NCBI RefSeq assembly: GCF_022163125.1
Contig: NZ_CP091881.1
Coordinates: 4,464,001-4,528,000 of the forward strand
DNA: 64,000 nucleotides
Direction of reading: 5' to 3'
DNA from: Paenibacillus sp. HWE-109
Lineage (GTDB): Bacteria; Bacillota; Bacilli; Paenibacillales; NBRC-103111
Below are positions 16,084-26,426 of this stretch, in pieces. The translations under genes were made by a program, and so were the position numbers. Below the pieces are notes generated by a model. It searched no databases and was not told where the DNA came from. It worked only from the letters and a program-made list of their open reading frames with translations. Numbering within the stretch: position 1 is the stretch's first letter; each line of letters begins with the position of its first letter.

Positions 16084-19000
16084 TTATTCATGGTTTGGCA
16101 CTATTTTGACACGGCCATCTGGCAGCAATTCTACACTGCCGGAAGCCGACTCAATTTCCTTGAGTGCCCAATGATCTTGATGAACATCTGGCCAACTGGA
16201 AGCCTGTACTACGGCCGTCGGTCGTCCAAACAATCGGTTCAGCACTTGCACCGCTTCAGCGCGATTCAGTTGGTTATCAGGTTGGAACGTGCCATCTGGG
16301 TAACCTTGCAGAATACCCATTCTCGACGCTTGTCGGATGGCGTCCGCAGCCCAATGCCCCTGTGTATCGCTATAATTACCGGTCTGTGCAGATCCATCCG
16401 CAGCAGTTCCAGCTAGTCTCGCTGCAATACTGGCTATTTCCCCGCGAGTAACGGAATCTTCGGGGCGGAATAAGCCATTGTTATCGCCAAGCATCACGCC
16501 TGATCGCTGCATATGAGCGATAGCTTCCATGGCCCAATGTCCTTGGGCAACATCTGGATAGCCTGCTGCAAGGCCGGTACCTTCAGCACCATCCACACCA
16601 ACACGGTGCAGAATAGTTGCTAATTCCGCACGTGTAATCGCTTGTGATGGTCGGAATGTGCCATCCGGGTAACCGGACAAGTAAGGTTTCAGCACCTGTT
16701 GCGCATTCTTTTGAATGATCGTGAACGTACTGAACTTGCTCACTTGAATGGCAATACCGGCTTTGCCTTCGGCGTCATACCGGATTTCTCCTTGCGCAAG
16801 TTCCTTGTCACCATCGCTATGTTCAATATACACCGCGAGTTCTGCTAAAATTCGTTTAGCAGCAGCCTTATTGGCTGGCAGTTTCAAGTTATCCAGCGGG
16901 AATAAAATCTCCGTCTTGTAGCCTGTGTAATTCGTCTCAATCTTCACTGGTTGACCGAGAATAGCGATAGGTTGCCCTCCCGCAGCATTTAGTACCAGCT
17001 CAGCCGCTTTCACGCGTGATGCAACCTCGCTGCGCTCCTCAGCAGCTCGAATCGGAACCACTCGGAAATAAGCGTCTTTCCCATCACGGCTCATCTGCTG
17101 CAGAGACTCCGCAGATAAAACCAATTTGGCGTCTGGCAGCATAAGCTCAAGCGACATAGCGCCATCCGCAAGCAGTTTCAGAGATTCAGCGCTCAAACTT
17201 ACAATCCGCTCATCTGCAGGTGCATCCGGCAGGTCAGAGACATAGATGCGTGCAACTTTATCCTTATTCTGCTCAGCTTTTTCCAAGATCGTGCGGGCAT
17301 TCAAGGCATCGAGTCTCACCGTATCAAGGATCTTCCCATCCGTCGAAGTGGTCCGAACGATTGACGTTTGGAACGTCCAACCCCCATTGCTGCCAGTTAT
17401 CGTCGTTTCACGAACGTTCGGAGGCGGCGCGCTGGAATCATCTAAACGAACTACATCAATGGCGTACATTTGTGATGACTTCAAATCTGCCGATTCAACA
17501 CTTACGAGAATGGTATTATCTCCAAGATTGAGGCTCGGCCCAAAGCTGCCGCCACCTTTCAAGGAAATGCCATCTACCGTCACTGTAGCCAGTGGATCAT
17601 TGGCCTGTGCTATTACCAATACACTATTGTTCGTTGTCTTTCCTTTGGAACCGTAGTTAAGCTTGTATGGATTGAACTCACTATCGAGAACAGTACTTAC
17701 CTCCAAGCTCGCCAGCAAAGGCGGTTGAACAGGCAATGTCTGTTGACGCAGCACGGACACACTGTAAGTGAGCGTAGTGCCGTCCTGCGCGCGGACCTTA
17801 ATCGCATACGTTTGGGCATCTTTCGCCAAAGGAATCGATACAACATTCCCGTTCGTTACCGCTTGGCCATCCAAACTAATTACGGCATCAGACTGCTCAG
17901 CGACAGGAAGCAGCTTGAAAGCTGCCGTCGCGTATGGTACAAGCACCTGATAGCTCATAGTAGTGGGCTTAAAGGCCGACACCAGCTGCGCTCCGTCAGT
18001 AGCCAGCCCTAAGCTATGAAGCTGGGCATTGCCGCTTTGTTCCCGCATTACACGAACTTGATAGCTGCGCGTTTCCGCTCTGTCTGGTGAACTAACCGTC
18101 ACAGGAATTTGATTTTCGCCGACTTGCAGCTGAATCTTCTGGGAAGCTAGACCGCTCTGAACGGACTGTCCTTTCACTTGAATGCTGGATCCCGCCATAA
18201 GAGCGCCAGGTGTCAAAGTAACGCTGTCGATTGTGTTATCCACATAAACAGCATAGGAATCCTCTGCTCCCGTGAACGTTTGGGCAGGCAGCACTTCACC
18301 TGCTTGCGCTGCTGTAGCGTTATTCAGTTTCAATGTGCTTAACAAAGCTACATTGGATCCGGTTCCGCCCACTTGCAGACTATACTGCTTGTCAGCGCCA
18401 GCGGTTGGATGAACACTTACAGCCACCGTTCTTCCAGCAGCAGGCACAACCACGTCCACATAACCTGCATCCGGAAGTGTTTGTCCATCTACTTTCACGA
18501 CCGAAGAGGCATCCATCGGTACTGCGTATACACGCACCTTGTCAGCGAAAGCAGAAGCTTGATAAGCCGTCTGTCCGAAAACGTAAGGCGCACTCATCTT
18601 TGCGTTCCCAGTCGTCAAAGTCGCAAGATCGCTAGGATATGTCGGCAGTGTTCCAACAATCCCGCGCAGCACCTCAAAGCCATACTCCGTTTTATTACCA
18701 ATTTGATCGGTTGCCGTCAATGTCACTTGATTGCGGTCCGTCTGCGCCCCCCAAACAAGCGGAGCATAATAGACAAAACGTCCTTCAACACTAAGCGGAA
18801 CGTTCGTACCATTGATAACCAGCTTAGCGCCAGCGTCCGTTTGACCCGTGATATACACTTTGCTGTCGTCTGTCACCGTTCCGTTCAACGAAATCGGCTT
18901 GCCTTGCGTATCATTGCCGCCGGACGCTATCAGCATCGGACCCGTCCGATCAACAAACAACTTGCGGTAAACAAGAGTGCGATCTCCGCGTTCATTAACA

Positions 19001-22000
19001 GCTTCAATCAACAGATTGTATTCCCGCTCTTTCAGCACGCTCACATGCAGCAGATCCTGGAGCGCGAACGCGTAAGTTCCGCCTACGGATACTTGCTGAG
19101 TATCAACTTGCTGACCATTTACAGATAGGGTAAGGGTTGCAGCTTGATCCGCAGTTACCTGCAAGGATGCTTGCTCTGCTGCTGTTAACAGCAGTTTTTC
19201 CTTATTTCCGTCATAAGCCGTATATTCGCTTTCAGTGACTACCTTGGCTCCTGCATCTAGCTTCAGCGTTAAATTAGCCGGTTGTGGAACAGGAAGTTCA
19301 GCTGTCACGCTTGCGGACTGAGGGCTTATGGCCAAACGTCCTTGCTCTTGCCCCACTGCCGATACCGCGAAGGTATAGGAAGCTCCTGCCGTCAAGCCAG
19401 TAACGATTGCTTGCTGCAAATTCCCTGGCACCGGAACCATTTCCCATACAGGAACAGCCGCTTGGCCTTTATCAGCTTGGCGAGCCCAGATCCGGTACGC
19501 CGTCACATCGCCAGCAAGAGAAGCAAAGCGAAGTGATACTTCTCCGTTGCCTGTGGAGATCACTTCAGGCTGCGCAGGCGTATTCAGGGTATACGGAGCG
19601 GTTACCTCAACTGTCGTTTCAGCTACTGCGTACACTGGCACTATGTTCGCGCCGGCACTTGCCACGGACAAATAATAAGTCCCAGGCTGCATGGAAGCTG
19701 GTAGATCAATCGTTGTTTGACCTGCAGTTGATAACCCTTCGGCGATAACTTCTCCAATCGTTTGATCCGCACTGTCCGTCAGACTGACCGTAACAGTCGT
19801 ATCAGGCGCCGTATTTTCCAGTGACCACGTCACTTGTATCCGGTTTTCGACACCCGGTACAGGAGATACGGACGCCTTCATAGCTGACTGCGCAATTAAT
19901 TTCTGGATTTGCACATCAACCTTTTTCGTGCTTTGAATCGTCCATTTGCCAGCAGACGCACCCAGCAAAGACACATAAAGCATATCTCGTCCATCCAGCG
20001 CAGGAGTTGGCGTGTCAATCTTCGTTTGATCAAGCGGAACTCCTGGCGGACTGAGTGTTGCCATCCGATCTGATGCCGGTTGCAGATAAGCATTGCCGTT
20101 TGGCGTTTCAAAGTTCAGCTTATATGGCGTTCCATCAGGAGCCGTGATGACTGTGTTCGCATCCCCGCCGCTGACAGCCAGCATATAATCGCCCTTCTGC
20201 GGCAGCTGGAAGAACTTCGAGAATCTACCTTCCATCAGAAGAGGCTTGATCGACTTGAATTTTCTGGTGGACTTATACGCGACAACACTCGTATAGCTAC
20301 GAGCCACTGCTTTCCACTGCCCTTTCAATTCAACCTCATTGAGCAGGATCGTCAGCTTGTGCTGCCCTTCGTCATAAATGGCATTCATGCCAGGCTGATT
20401 CGGATCGAGCTGCAGCGTATAAAGTTCACCGCTTGGCTGATACAGCTTCATTTGTGCATCTGCCCCATAAATTTCTACGATGGCCTGGCCATTGTCCGTT
20501 CGGCTCATCTCAAAGACGTTTGGATACGCTTGGGATTGACCCCACTGTCTAACATCGCTGATCGTAGTCTCAGGAGATACGCTGTTCAGCGCCGCCGCTG
20601 GACTCGTGCCAGCACTGATCATCCAAGTGCCTGCTTCCACCGCATCCAATAAAACATATAATTGGCCGCTTCCATCGCGGAAGGCGTTCCAGTCCGGCTT
20701 ACTTGAGTTCGTTTGCAGACTGTAAGGTCGACCATCCGGCTTATACACAATCACTTCGCCCTGCGCCTCGCCAACCCTAAGCACATATGACCCGCGTTCC
20801 TTCATCACCAGCGAGGTGACCGAACGCTCAGGTGCTTTTGTCCAGAGGCCAACAAGCTCCTCAAGCTTCAAGGATTCGTTCGCAAACACAAGTTCATTGA
20901 TGCTAATATGGCTGCTGCCGTTTGTAGCAAGCTTCAAGTTTCCTGCATTCAACGTTGCACGCATGAAAGTCATAGCGTTCGCAGCGTCATAGAACTTCTC
21001 CGACCGCACCGTTTGCTCGTACTGTTGACCAGCAGGAGCAGCTTTCAATACAGCAGCTCGCTGATCGCCTGATAAGGCAATTAGTGCTTCGTACGAACGA
21101 TCTACCGCAAAACTTGTCGTTGACGTGCCGCTCGTCGCCTCCGTTGAGATCATTGGAGTCCGATCAATCGTCGTTAATTGTCCGTCAACAATTCGCGCCT
21201 TGCCATCCTTTTGCGCTGATTCATCCGGCTGGAAGGACAAGCTTATCGGCTTCAAATCATACACTCGCTTGAGCGGATTCGCAGCAGCGATGCTGACTTC
21301 TTGCTTGGAAGCAGGCTTCATCAGAAACAGTTCTTCCGCAATGTCCAGCCAAGGCTCAGCCGCGTCCATAAAGTCGGAAACATTGTTTATGAAATCAAGA
21401 CCTTTTTCCCACCACTTCTTCGGTGGCGGCTCCGCTTCCACCTCAAACAAGATGGTGTTGTTGTTGAAGGTATACTTCAGATTGGCACCAACCCCATTAT
21501 GTCTGAAAGTGCCGGATATGCCCTTTTCATTTACTGTGAGGGCAACGTTGTTTACTGTCGCGCCACCAATACGCGGAATACCTTTAGGCACATAGACCGT
21601 ACCTTTGATTACTCCGTCAAAACCTTTTTTATTGAACGAATACGTACCGATTGCTCCCTTGACAACATCAAAGACATTGATATCGCCCTTTGCAGCAAAA
21701 CCTGGAGCCGTAAAGCCTTTGATCCCGGCTGCGGTCGGGTTAACCACCGTTTGTATGTTCATGTTCTTCACAGGCAGCCAATAATAATACTCGATTCCAC
21801 TGGCGTTAAATCCATAGGAGGACACATCCATATCCACCGAATCGGTGCCAAGCAGATTGAACTTGTAATCGACTTGCGGGTGCTTAAGTTCCGGCACAAT
21901 AACGTCATTTACCGAGCCTGTGACGTTGAATTTCTGAGGAACTTGTGTTTTTTCCGCCAGCTTTTCCACGTTACCGAATAAATAATTGACTTGAAGACCT

Positions 22001-24795
22001 GTCGATGCAAGTTTCACTTTCTGATACATACCGAAATTAACGCCGTCAAGACGTCCTTGCTTGGTCTTCATCGATAGATCGAAGCTAAGATCAGTATCAG
22101 GCAAACTGCCAGTGCCACGAACGCTCATATAAGGAATGCGGCTGTCCACGACAAACTTGGAGTCTTTGACCTGAAACGGCCCCACCTTAAAGCTCTTGTT
22201 CATCACAAAAGTTCCAGACAAATCAAAACGGTTATTACGGTAATTCAAAGCTTCTACAGACACGGTATCGGAAACTTTCTGATTCCCTACCTGCATGCCG
22301 ATTTGAAGATCACCGGTCAAACGCAAGCCATCTTTGGTAAAAATAAATGAGCTTGCCTTCACAGGCATATCGACATTTAAATAATCCGTCGCTTCTGAAG
22401 TGCTGAGTGCAAGGGAGAAGTTGTCCGATGAGATCGTGAACGGTCCATCCTGCAGCGTATAAGACAAATTAGATCCCAACGCGCCGCCACCGTTCACATA
22501 CAAGCGGCCTTCTCCGCTGATCGTGGCCTTAGCAGTTGTTTTGTCTACGACTAGTCGACTGCCTTTGAACATGACCGAATCATTAATCATTACAGGCTCA
22601 GACGTATCATTAAGCACGTAGACATTTGCCGCTGACGGATCCTCAGTAAACGGTCCTTGCAGCACCAAGCTGTTCACTTCATTGCTGGGCGATGAGCTTG
22701 GCACTTCTACTCTCGCGAAACTGCGCGGCTTGTAGAAATCAAGCGCTGTAATCAACAGCCCTTCAGGGAAGACATAATCGTTGTAGAAATCATGCTCCAG
22801 ATGTACATCATATTTGCCTGACGGCAATTCATCCTTCCATGTCAGTTCCAGTTGGCGTTCATTGAGAACGTTGTAATTAAGCTTATATTGCACACCACTC
22901 TGGCTTTGCAGGAAATAATGAATGTTGTCCAGAGGCTTCCGCAGCAAGTTGGGGACACCCGTTCCAACTGCGACCAACCGCTTTTTATCCTTCACATGAA
23001 GGACCGATGCGCCGACGCGATCATAGTCGACATCTGGCTCTTTCATATTCGGATCGTTTTTCATCTCAAAGGACTTCGTGTCCGTATAGCCTCTGCCAAT
23101 TTCATTGACAGCATAACCGCGAACCTCATACTTTTGGTGCCAGGTTAAGCCTTCCAGTTGAACAGTAAATGAGCTTGTTTCCTCTGCTTCTGTACCTGTA
23201 CCTGTACCTGTATGCGTATAAGGAACTTGGATCCAAGCAGCATCATTTGTCTCGGTGACAAGCCGATATTCCACACCACGCGATTTGATGGCACGGGTCC
23301 CGTCATCATACACATTCGAGATCACACTGACCGTATCATGGGTATGCTGGGGGTCAAAGTTGAGAATAGGATCAACTGTCATCTTGATACCTGGCGCTGA
23401 AGGCGGTGTATAGCCCAACACCCAGGTTTCGTTCATATTGCCGGCTGGCATTGAACCAACAACGGAACCAAAAACCTTATCCATGATTTTGATTTCGCTT
23501 CTGTTTCCACCAAACACGACGAAGTTTTTGCCATCAAACGCCATATTCGCGTAACTGATCGGAAAAGGCAGCTGATTCGGAACTCGTTGGACCGAAAACA
23601 CCTTTCCTGTTCCGTCTGTGTCGCTTTTATAGGCTGTTTCCATGGATACCGTTCGCGGCAATTTTTCCCACGCACTGCCCGTCCATCCATATGCCATACT
23701 GCCAGCCATCAAGGGATAAGTGGTGGAAGGCAATTTCAAATTGTCTACCAGTACAGGATAATACATATGAATATAATCCCGTTCACCACTAAAGAATACT
23801 ACGCGACGTCCATCATAAGCCATACTTTGACCCCAACGACCATACGGTTCAGGGCCGTCTGTGGAAGTCCAATTTTGTGCTTCGCGATCCCATTTCCACA
23901 GAAGTGGAGAGCTGTCATCGTGAGTGATGGATTTTATTTCATGTGTGTTTGTACTTTCATAAGAGGCTGTGATAGCACCGGAATTGCCTCCATACAGCAC
24001 TGCCGTATGGCCATCATAAGCCATCTGTCCGCTGTACGCAGCAGGCGGGGAATCCGTTGGCTGAGCTTCAGTCCAAGCCGCACCGTCCCATATCCACGTA
24101 TCGCCGAGCGGCGTCTTTGAATTTCCACTGCCCGTATAACCACCGAACAGGATAAGATGTTCGCCGTCGAAGGCTAGCTGCGCTCCACCACGAGCGGAAG
24201 GAGATGTCGCAAGCTGCGTAACTTGTTCCCATTTGGCATCAATACCATCCCAAAGCCACGTATCACCTAGTACACCTGACTGACCTTCTCCACCAAACAA
24301 AAGAACCTTCTGGCTTACAGCGTCAAACGCCATTACCGCGCCTTTGCGTTTCAGTGGTTTCGGAGAGCGATTCAACATTTCCTGCCATTTTTTTTCGCTT
24401 CCATCCCAAATCCAGGTGTCATCCAAGAGGCCGCTATTGCCCTGACCACCGAACATCACCACATTGCCGGCTTGTTCGTCATAGATCATCGAAGCAGCCT
24501 GCCTAGCATCAGGCGATAAATTAAGGGTTACTCGGTTCCAGGTATAGTCCGTTAGTTTAGTAGCGGGCGCGTAGATATTCGACTGAACCGTGAATTTGCC
24601 AGCTCCGCTGCCGTAAGTTTGTTCCGTTACCGTCCCGTTTGCCTGCGCTGTGCTCAGCCCCCCGCCAATAAGAGGCAAGCACTGCAGCAGCAGCGCAGCG
24701 ATTAATAGCCTGGCTAGCCCGGCCTTCCAACGTTTTCGCATCAGAGTAGAAGTAGTTGCAAATGAAGTCAGCATGCGATGATACACTTTGTTCAA
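16084..24795 (-). CDS. Giant surface protein: Kelch-like propeller, Fn3 and cadherin-like modules, SLH anchor
   Basis: 2903 aa. Residues about 30-53 are a hydrophobic signal peptide ending AQA. Residues about 95-465 hold repeated MxFGGQ/LLFGGEG...DDTWIWDG units, a Kelch/galactose-oxidase-like propeller. An Fn3-like part follows (470-580). About 600-1300 is an unrecognised beta-rich region. At about 1346, 1450 and 1552 come three tandem ~103-aa modules with a YxPDGxPYxL core. A further Fn3 lies near 1731-1840 and cadherin-like beta-sandwich modules near 2147-2450. SLH units at the C-terminus (2700-2885; TRAE, TRGE, NRAE) should bind pyruvylated cell-wall polysaccharide. The start is TTG with GAGGA seven bases upstream. 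Probably a cell-surface adhesin or glycan-binding scaffold; no catalytic residues recognised. Confidence 0.88.
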   Translation of the reverse strand: MNKVYHRMLTSFATTSTLMRKRWKAGLARLLIAALLLQCLPLIGGGLSTAQANGTVTEQTYGSGAGKFTVQSNIYAPATKLTDYTWNRVTLNLSPDARQAASMIYDEQAGNVVMFGGQGNSGLLDDTWIWDGSEKKWQEMLNRSPKPLKRKGAVMAFDAVSQKVLLFGGEGQSGVLGDTWLWDGIDAKWEQVTQLATSPSARGGAQLAFDGEHLILFGGYTGSGNSKTPLGDTWIWDGAAWTEAQPTDSPPAAYSGQMAYDGHTAVLYGGNSGAITASYESTNTHEIKSITHDDSSPLLWKWDREAQNWTSTDGPEPYGRWGQSMAYDGRRVVFFSGERDYIHMYYPVLVDNLKLPSTTYPLMAGSMAYGWTGSAWEKLPRTVSMETAYKSDTDGTGKVFSVQRVPNQLPFPISYANMAFDGKNFVVFGGNRSEIKIMDKVFGSVVGSMPAGNMNETWVLGYTPPSAPGIKMTVDPILNFDPQHTHDTVSVISNVYDDGTRAIKSRGVEYRLVTETNDAAWIQVPYTHTGTGTGTEAEETSSFTVQLEGLTWHQKYEVRGYAVNEIGRGYTDTKSFEMKNDPNMKEPDVDYDRVGASVLHVKDKKRLVAVGTGVPNLLRKPLDNIHYFLQSQSGVQYKLNYNVLNERQLELTWKDELPSGKYDVHLEHDFYNDYVFPEGLLITALDFYKPRSFARVEVPSSSPSNEVNSLVLQGPFTEDPSAANVYVLNDTSEPVMINDSVMFKGSRLVVDKTTAKATISGEGRLYVNGGGALGSNLSYTLQDGPFTISSDNFSLALSTSEATDYLNVDMPVKASSFIFTKDGLRLTGDLQIGMQVGNQKVSDTVSVEALNYRNNRFDLSGTFVMNKSFKVGPFQVKDSKFVVDSRIPYMSVRGTGSLPDTDLSFDLSMKTKQGRLDGVNFGMYQKVKLASTGLQVNYLFGNVEKLAEKTQVPQKFNVTGSVNDVIVPELKHPQVDYKFNLLGTDSVDMDVSSYGFNASGIEYYYWLPVKNMNIQTVVNPTAAGIKGFTAPGFAAKGDINVFDVVKGAIGTYSFNKKGFDGVIKGTVYVPKGIPRIGGATVNNVALTVNEKGISGTFRHNGVGANLKYTFNNNTILFEVEAEPPPKKWWEKGLDFINNVSDFMDAAEPWLDIAEELFLMKPASKQEVSIAAANPLKRVYDLKPISLSFQPDESAQKDGKARIVDGQLTTIDRTPMISTEATSGTSTTSFAVDRSYEALIALSGDQRAAVLKAAPAGQQYEQTVRSEKFYDAANAMTFMRATLNAGNLKLATNGSSHISINELVFANESLKLEELVGLWTKAPERSVTSLVMKERGSYVLRVGEAQGEVIVYKPDGRPYSLQTNSSKPDWNAFRDGSGQLYVLLDAVEAGTWMISAGTSPAAALNSVSPETTISDVRQWGQSQAYPNVFEMSRTDNGQAIVEIYGADAQMKLYQPSGELYTLQLDPNQPGMNAIYDEGQHKLTILLNEVELKGQWKAVARSYTSVVAYKSTRKFKSIKPLLMEGRFSKFFQLPQKGDYMLAVSGGDANTVITAPDGTPYKLNFETPNGNAYLQPASDRMATLSPPGVPLDQTKIDTPTPALDGRDMLYVSLLGASAGKWTIQSTKKVDVQIQKLIAQSAMKASVSPVPGVENRIQVTWSLENTAPDTTVTVSLTDSADQTIGEVIAEGLSTAGQTTIDLPASMQPGTYYLSVASAGANIVPVYAVAETTVEVTAPYTLNTPAQPEVISTGNGEVSLRFASLAGDVTAYRIWARQADKGQAAVPVWEMVPVPGNLQQAIVTGLTAGASYTFAVSAVGQEQGRLAISPQSASVTAELPVPQPANLTLKLDAGAKVVTESEYTAYDGNKEKLLLTAAEQASLQVTADQAATLTLSVNGQQVDTQQVSVGGTYAFALQDLLHVSVLKEREYNLLIEAVNERGDRTLVYRKLFVDRTGPMLIASGGNDTQGKPISLNGTVTDDSKVYITGQTDAGAKLVINGTNVPLSVEGRFVYYAPLVWGAQTDRNQVTLTATDQIGNKTEYGFEVLRGIVGTLPTYPSDLATLTTGNAKMSAPYVFGQTAYQASAFADKVRVYAVPMDASSVVKVDGQTLPDAGYVDVVVPAAGRTVAVSVHPTAGADKQYSLQVGGTGSNVALLSTLKLNNATAAQAGEVLPAQTFTGAEDSYAVYVDNTIDSVTLTPGALMAGSSIQVKGQSVQSGLASQKIQLQVGENQIPVTVSSPDRAETRSYQVRVMREQSGNAQLHSLGLATDGAQLVSAFKPTTMSYQVLVPYATAAFKLLPVAEQSDAVISLDGQAVTNGNVVSIPLAKDAQTYAIKVRAQDGTTLTYSVSVLRQQTLPVQPPLLASLEVSTVLDSEFNPYKLNYGSKGKTTNNSVLVIAQANDPLATVTVDGISLKGGGSFGPSLNLGDNTILVSVESADLKSSQMYAIDVVRLDDSSAPPPNVRETTITGSNGGWTFQTSIVRTTSTDGKILDTVRLDALNARTILEKAEQNKDKVARIYVSDLPDAPADERIVSLSAESLKLLADGAMSLELMLPDAKLVLSAESLQQMSRDGKDAYFRVVPIRAAEERSEVASRVKAAELVLNAAGGQPIAILGQPVKIETNYTGYKTEILFPLDNLKLPANKAAAKRILAELAVYIEHSDGDKELAQGEIRYDAEGKAGIAIQVSKFSTFTIIQKNAQQVLKPYLSGYPDGTFRPSQAITRAELATILHRVGVDGAEGTGLAAGYPDVAQGHWAMEAIAHMQRSGVMLGDNNGLFRPEDSVTRGEIASIAARLAGTAADGSAQTGNYSDTQGHWAADAIRQASRMGILQGYPDGTFQPDNQLNRAEAVQVLNRLFGRPTAVVQASSWPDVHQDHWALKEIESASGSVELLPDGRVKIVPNHE

Positions 24796-25040
24796 CGATT
24801 ATTCCTCTTTTCCTCAAATTCAATCACGACAACCATATACTTCCTTTTCAAAATACTAGAAACTCCTTACTTCCTCTTGAGTGAAAAGGCCTAGCCTCTG
24901 ACTAAGGATCCTCCCTTCTCAAAAAATAGTGTTCAAGTGGGAAACAATAACTGCGAACATAGTTCTATTGTAGGATTGAATTCTTACAATTCACTTACAA
25001 GAAGGCTGTTTTTTCGACATTATCCGCAATTAAGTGACTC

Positions 25041-25260
25041 TAACGAACTGATTGATGCTTATAGACGAGAAAATGGCTACTTTTGAGATCTAGTGAATTG
25101 TATTGGCGTTATGTAGTCGGATATGGCGGAATTGTGATTATTTGTTTGGTATAGCGACTCTGGAATTCGCTAGATTTTTTAAATGCCCCTTTTTGATCAA
25201 ATAGGGTCTATGGTGTTCGTAAGACCTTTTCACACGGTCCTTTCTCGCAGTAGCCCAATC
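25041..25260. repeat. Dispersed repeat R1, copy 2
   Basis: Collinear with 8490-8728: both start taacgaactg..tgatgcttatagacgagaaa and share cgaattgtattggcgtta (with small changes), attcgctagattttttaaatg and gatcaaatagggtct. The right inverted end is decayed here (only tttctcg remains clear), so this looks like the older or more damaged copy. Confidence 0.75.
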
Positions 25261-25273
25261 AGCCTTTCCTGAA

Positions 25274-25287
25274 TAGGATATATCCTA
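25274..25287. promoter_or_regulatory. Perfect 14-bp palindrome, candidate operator
   Basis: taggatatatccta reads the same on both strands and lies 36 bases before the ATG of the amino-acid dehydrogenase. It sits where a promoter or operator would be expected. It is also inside a longer potential stem formed by agcctt (25261) and aaggct (25299). No known regulator is assigned. Confidence 0.4.
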
Positions 25288-25322
25288 AAGTGCTGACTAA
25301 GGCTGCAAAAGGAGGATTTAAC

Positions 25323-26351
25323 ATGGACGTATTCGAGCAAAATTATGAACAGCTTATTTTCCTCCAAGATCCCATCGTTCGCCTCAAAGCGATTATCGTG
25401 ATTGACAACTCGAAGTTAGGGCCTGCCCTTGGGGGCTGTCGGATGTGGCGGTACGATAGTGAGGAAGAGGCCATTCAAGATGCACTGCGGCTAGCCCGGG
25501 GAATGACTTCCAAATCGGCTGTTTCAGGACTCCCTTTCGGAGGCGGCAAAGCGGTAATCCTTAGTCATCCAGGTCAAGGCTCACGTGAACAGTTATTCAG
25601 AGCATTAGGTCGACATATAGAGAGCCTGCAAGGGCGTTATATAACAGGTATGGACCTGGGTACAGGCGTTGCAGATATGGATTGGATACGTCAGGAAACT
25701 TCTTATGTCACGGACACAAGCGGTTCCCTCGGCGCAGAAGGAGAATTTACAGCGAAAATGACGGCATACGGGGTATTTTTGGGCATGAAAGCGGCGCTTA
25801 AACGCGCTTATGGTACGGAAGCACTCCAACATAAAGTGATTGCCGTTCAAGGCTTAGGCAAAGTAGGCTATCAGCTATGTCGTTATTTGCATCAGGTTGG
25901 CGCTCAATTAGTCGTATCCGATGTTGACCCCGAGCGAACGCAACGAGTTGTCCAAGACTTTGCGGCCAAGACGCTGCCTCCAGATGCCATCCTTCAGACA
26001 ACCTGCGATATTTTCTCTCCTTGCGCGCTCGGCGGCATCTTGCATGATGATTCAATTGCACAGCTTAATTGCCGGATTATTGCAGGAGGCGCCAATAATC
26101 AGCTGGCGGAACGTCGGCATGGCGACAAGCTTCATGAACTTGGTATTTTGTATGCCCCGGACTATGTGATAAACGCTGGCGGAATTATTGTCACTTCCGT
26201 TGAACTGGCATGCGGAGATGCCCGCACAGCTGAGCAGGAAGTGGAGAAAATCTTCGACACGTTAACGAACGTTTTCACCATTGCTGATAATAAAGGCATC
26301 TCGCCTTCAGCTGCTGCGGATGATCTTACCATGCAGCTCCTAGCCAAGTAA
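25323..26351 (+). CDS. Leucine dehydrogenase-type amino acid dehydrogenase (Glu/Leu/Phe/Val family)
   Basis: 342 aa from ATG 25323, chosen because AAAGGAGG ends 7 bases before it; an upstream in-frame TTG at 25290 overlaps the leader. Motifs: LGGCRMW, GLPFGGGKAVI (catalytic Lys), TGMDLGTGVADMDWI (catalytic Asp) and VQGLGKVGYQL (NAD-binding glycine-rich loop). These NAD-dependent enzymes interconvert branched-chain or aromatic amino acids and their 2-keto acids. It stands alone between terminators, so it is monocistronic. Leu, Val or Phe preference cannot be settled by eye; the ADMD sequence favours the leucine/valine type. Confidence 0.9.
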   Translation: MDVFEQNYEQLIFLQDPIVRLKAIIVIDNSKLGPALGGCRMWRYDSEEEAIQDALRLARGMTSKSAVSGLPFGGGKAVILSHPGQGSREQLFRALGRHIESLQGRYITGMDLGTGVADMDWIRQETSYVTDTSGSLGAEGEFTAKMTAYGVFLGMKAALKRAYGTEALQHKVIAVQGLGKVGYQLCRYLHQVGAQLVVSDVDPERTQRVVQDFAAKTLPPDAILQTTCDIFSPCALGGILHDDSIAQLNCRIIAGGANNQLAERRHGDKLHELGILYAPDYVINAGGIIVTSVELACGDARTAEQEVEKIFDTLTNVFTIADNKGISPSAAADDLTMQLLAK

Positions 26352-26356
26352 CAACG

Positions 26357-26401
26357 AAGGGCTATTCCCTTCCGCTGTCAAACGGAATCGGAATAGCCCT
26401 T
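26357..26401. terminator. Bidirectional terminator between convergent genes
   Basis: aagggctattcc and ggaatagccctt form a perfect 12-bp outer stem with an inner ttccg/cggaa pair. It lies 5 bases after the dehydrogenase stop and 25 bases beyond the lyase stop, serving both strands. Confidence 0.88.
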
Positions 26402-26426
26402 GCTAGTAGGCGGCATCAGCCAATGT

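Larger units (their letters stand above)
24796..25322. other. Gene-free divergent region
   Basis: This stretch lies between two divergently transcribed genes. It holds the long (over 200 base) leader of the giant surface protein gene, the second copy of repeat R1, and a 14-bp perfect palindrome close to the leucine-dehydrogenase-type gene. No gene, tRNA or recognised riboswitch is visible. Confidence 0.75.

Noticed and set aside
23190..23215. Short tandem of gtacct in the surface-protein gene
   Set aside because: Only three and a half copies, encoding a Gly-Thr linker; ordinary for such proteins.
24796..25040. Riboswitch in the long leader of the giant surface protein gene
   Set aside because: Looked for conserved cyclic-di-GMP, TPP and SAM cores and found none; long leader alone is not evidence.
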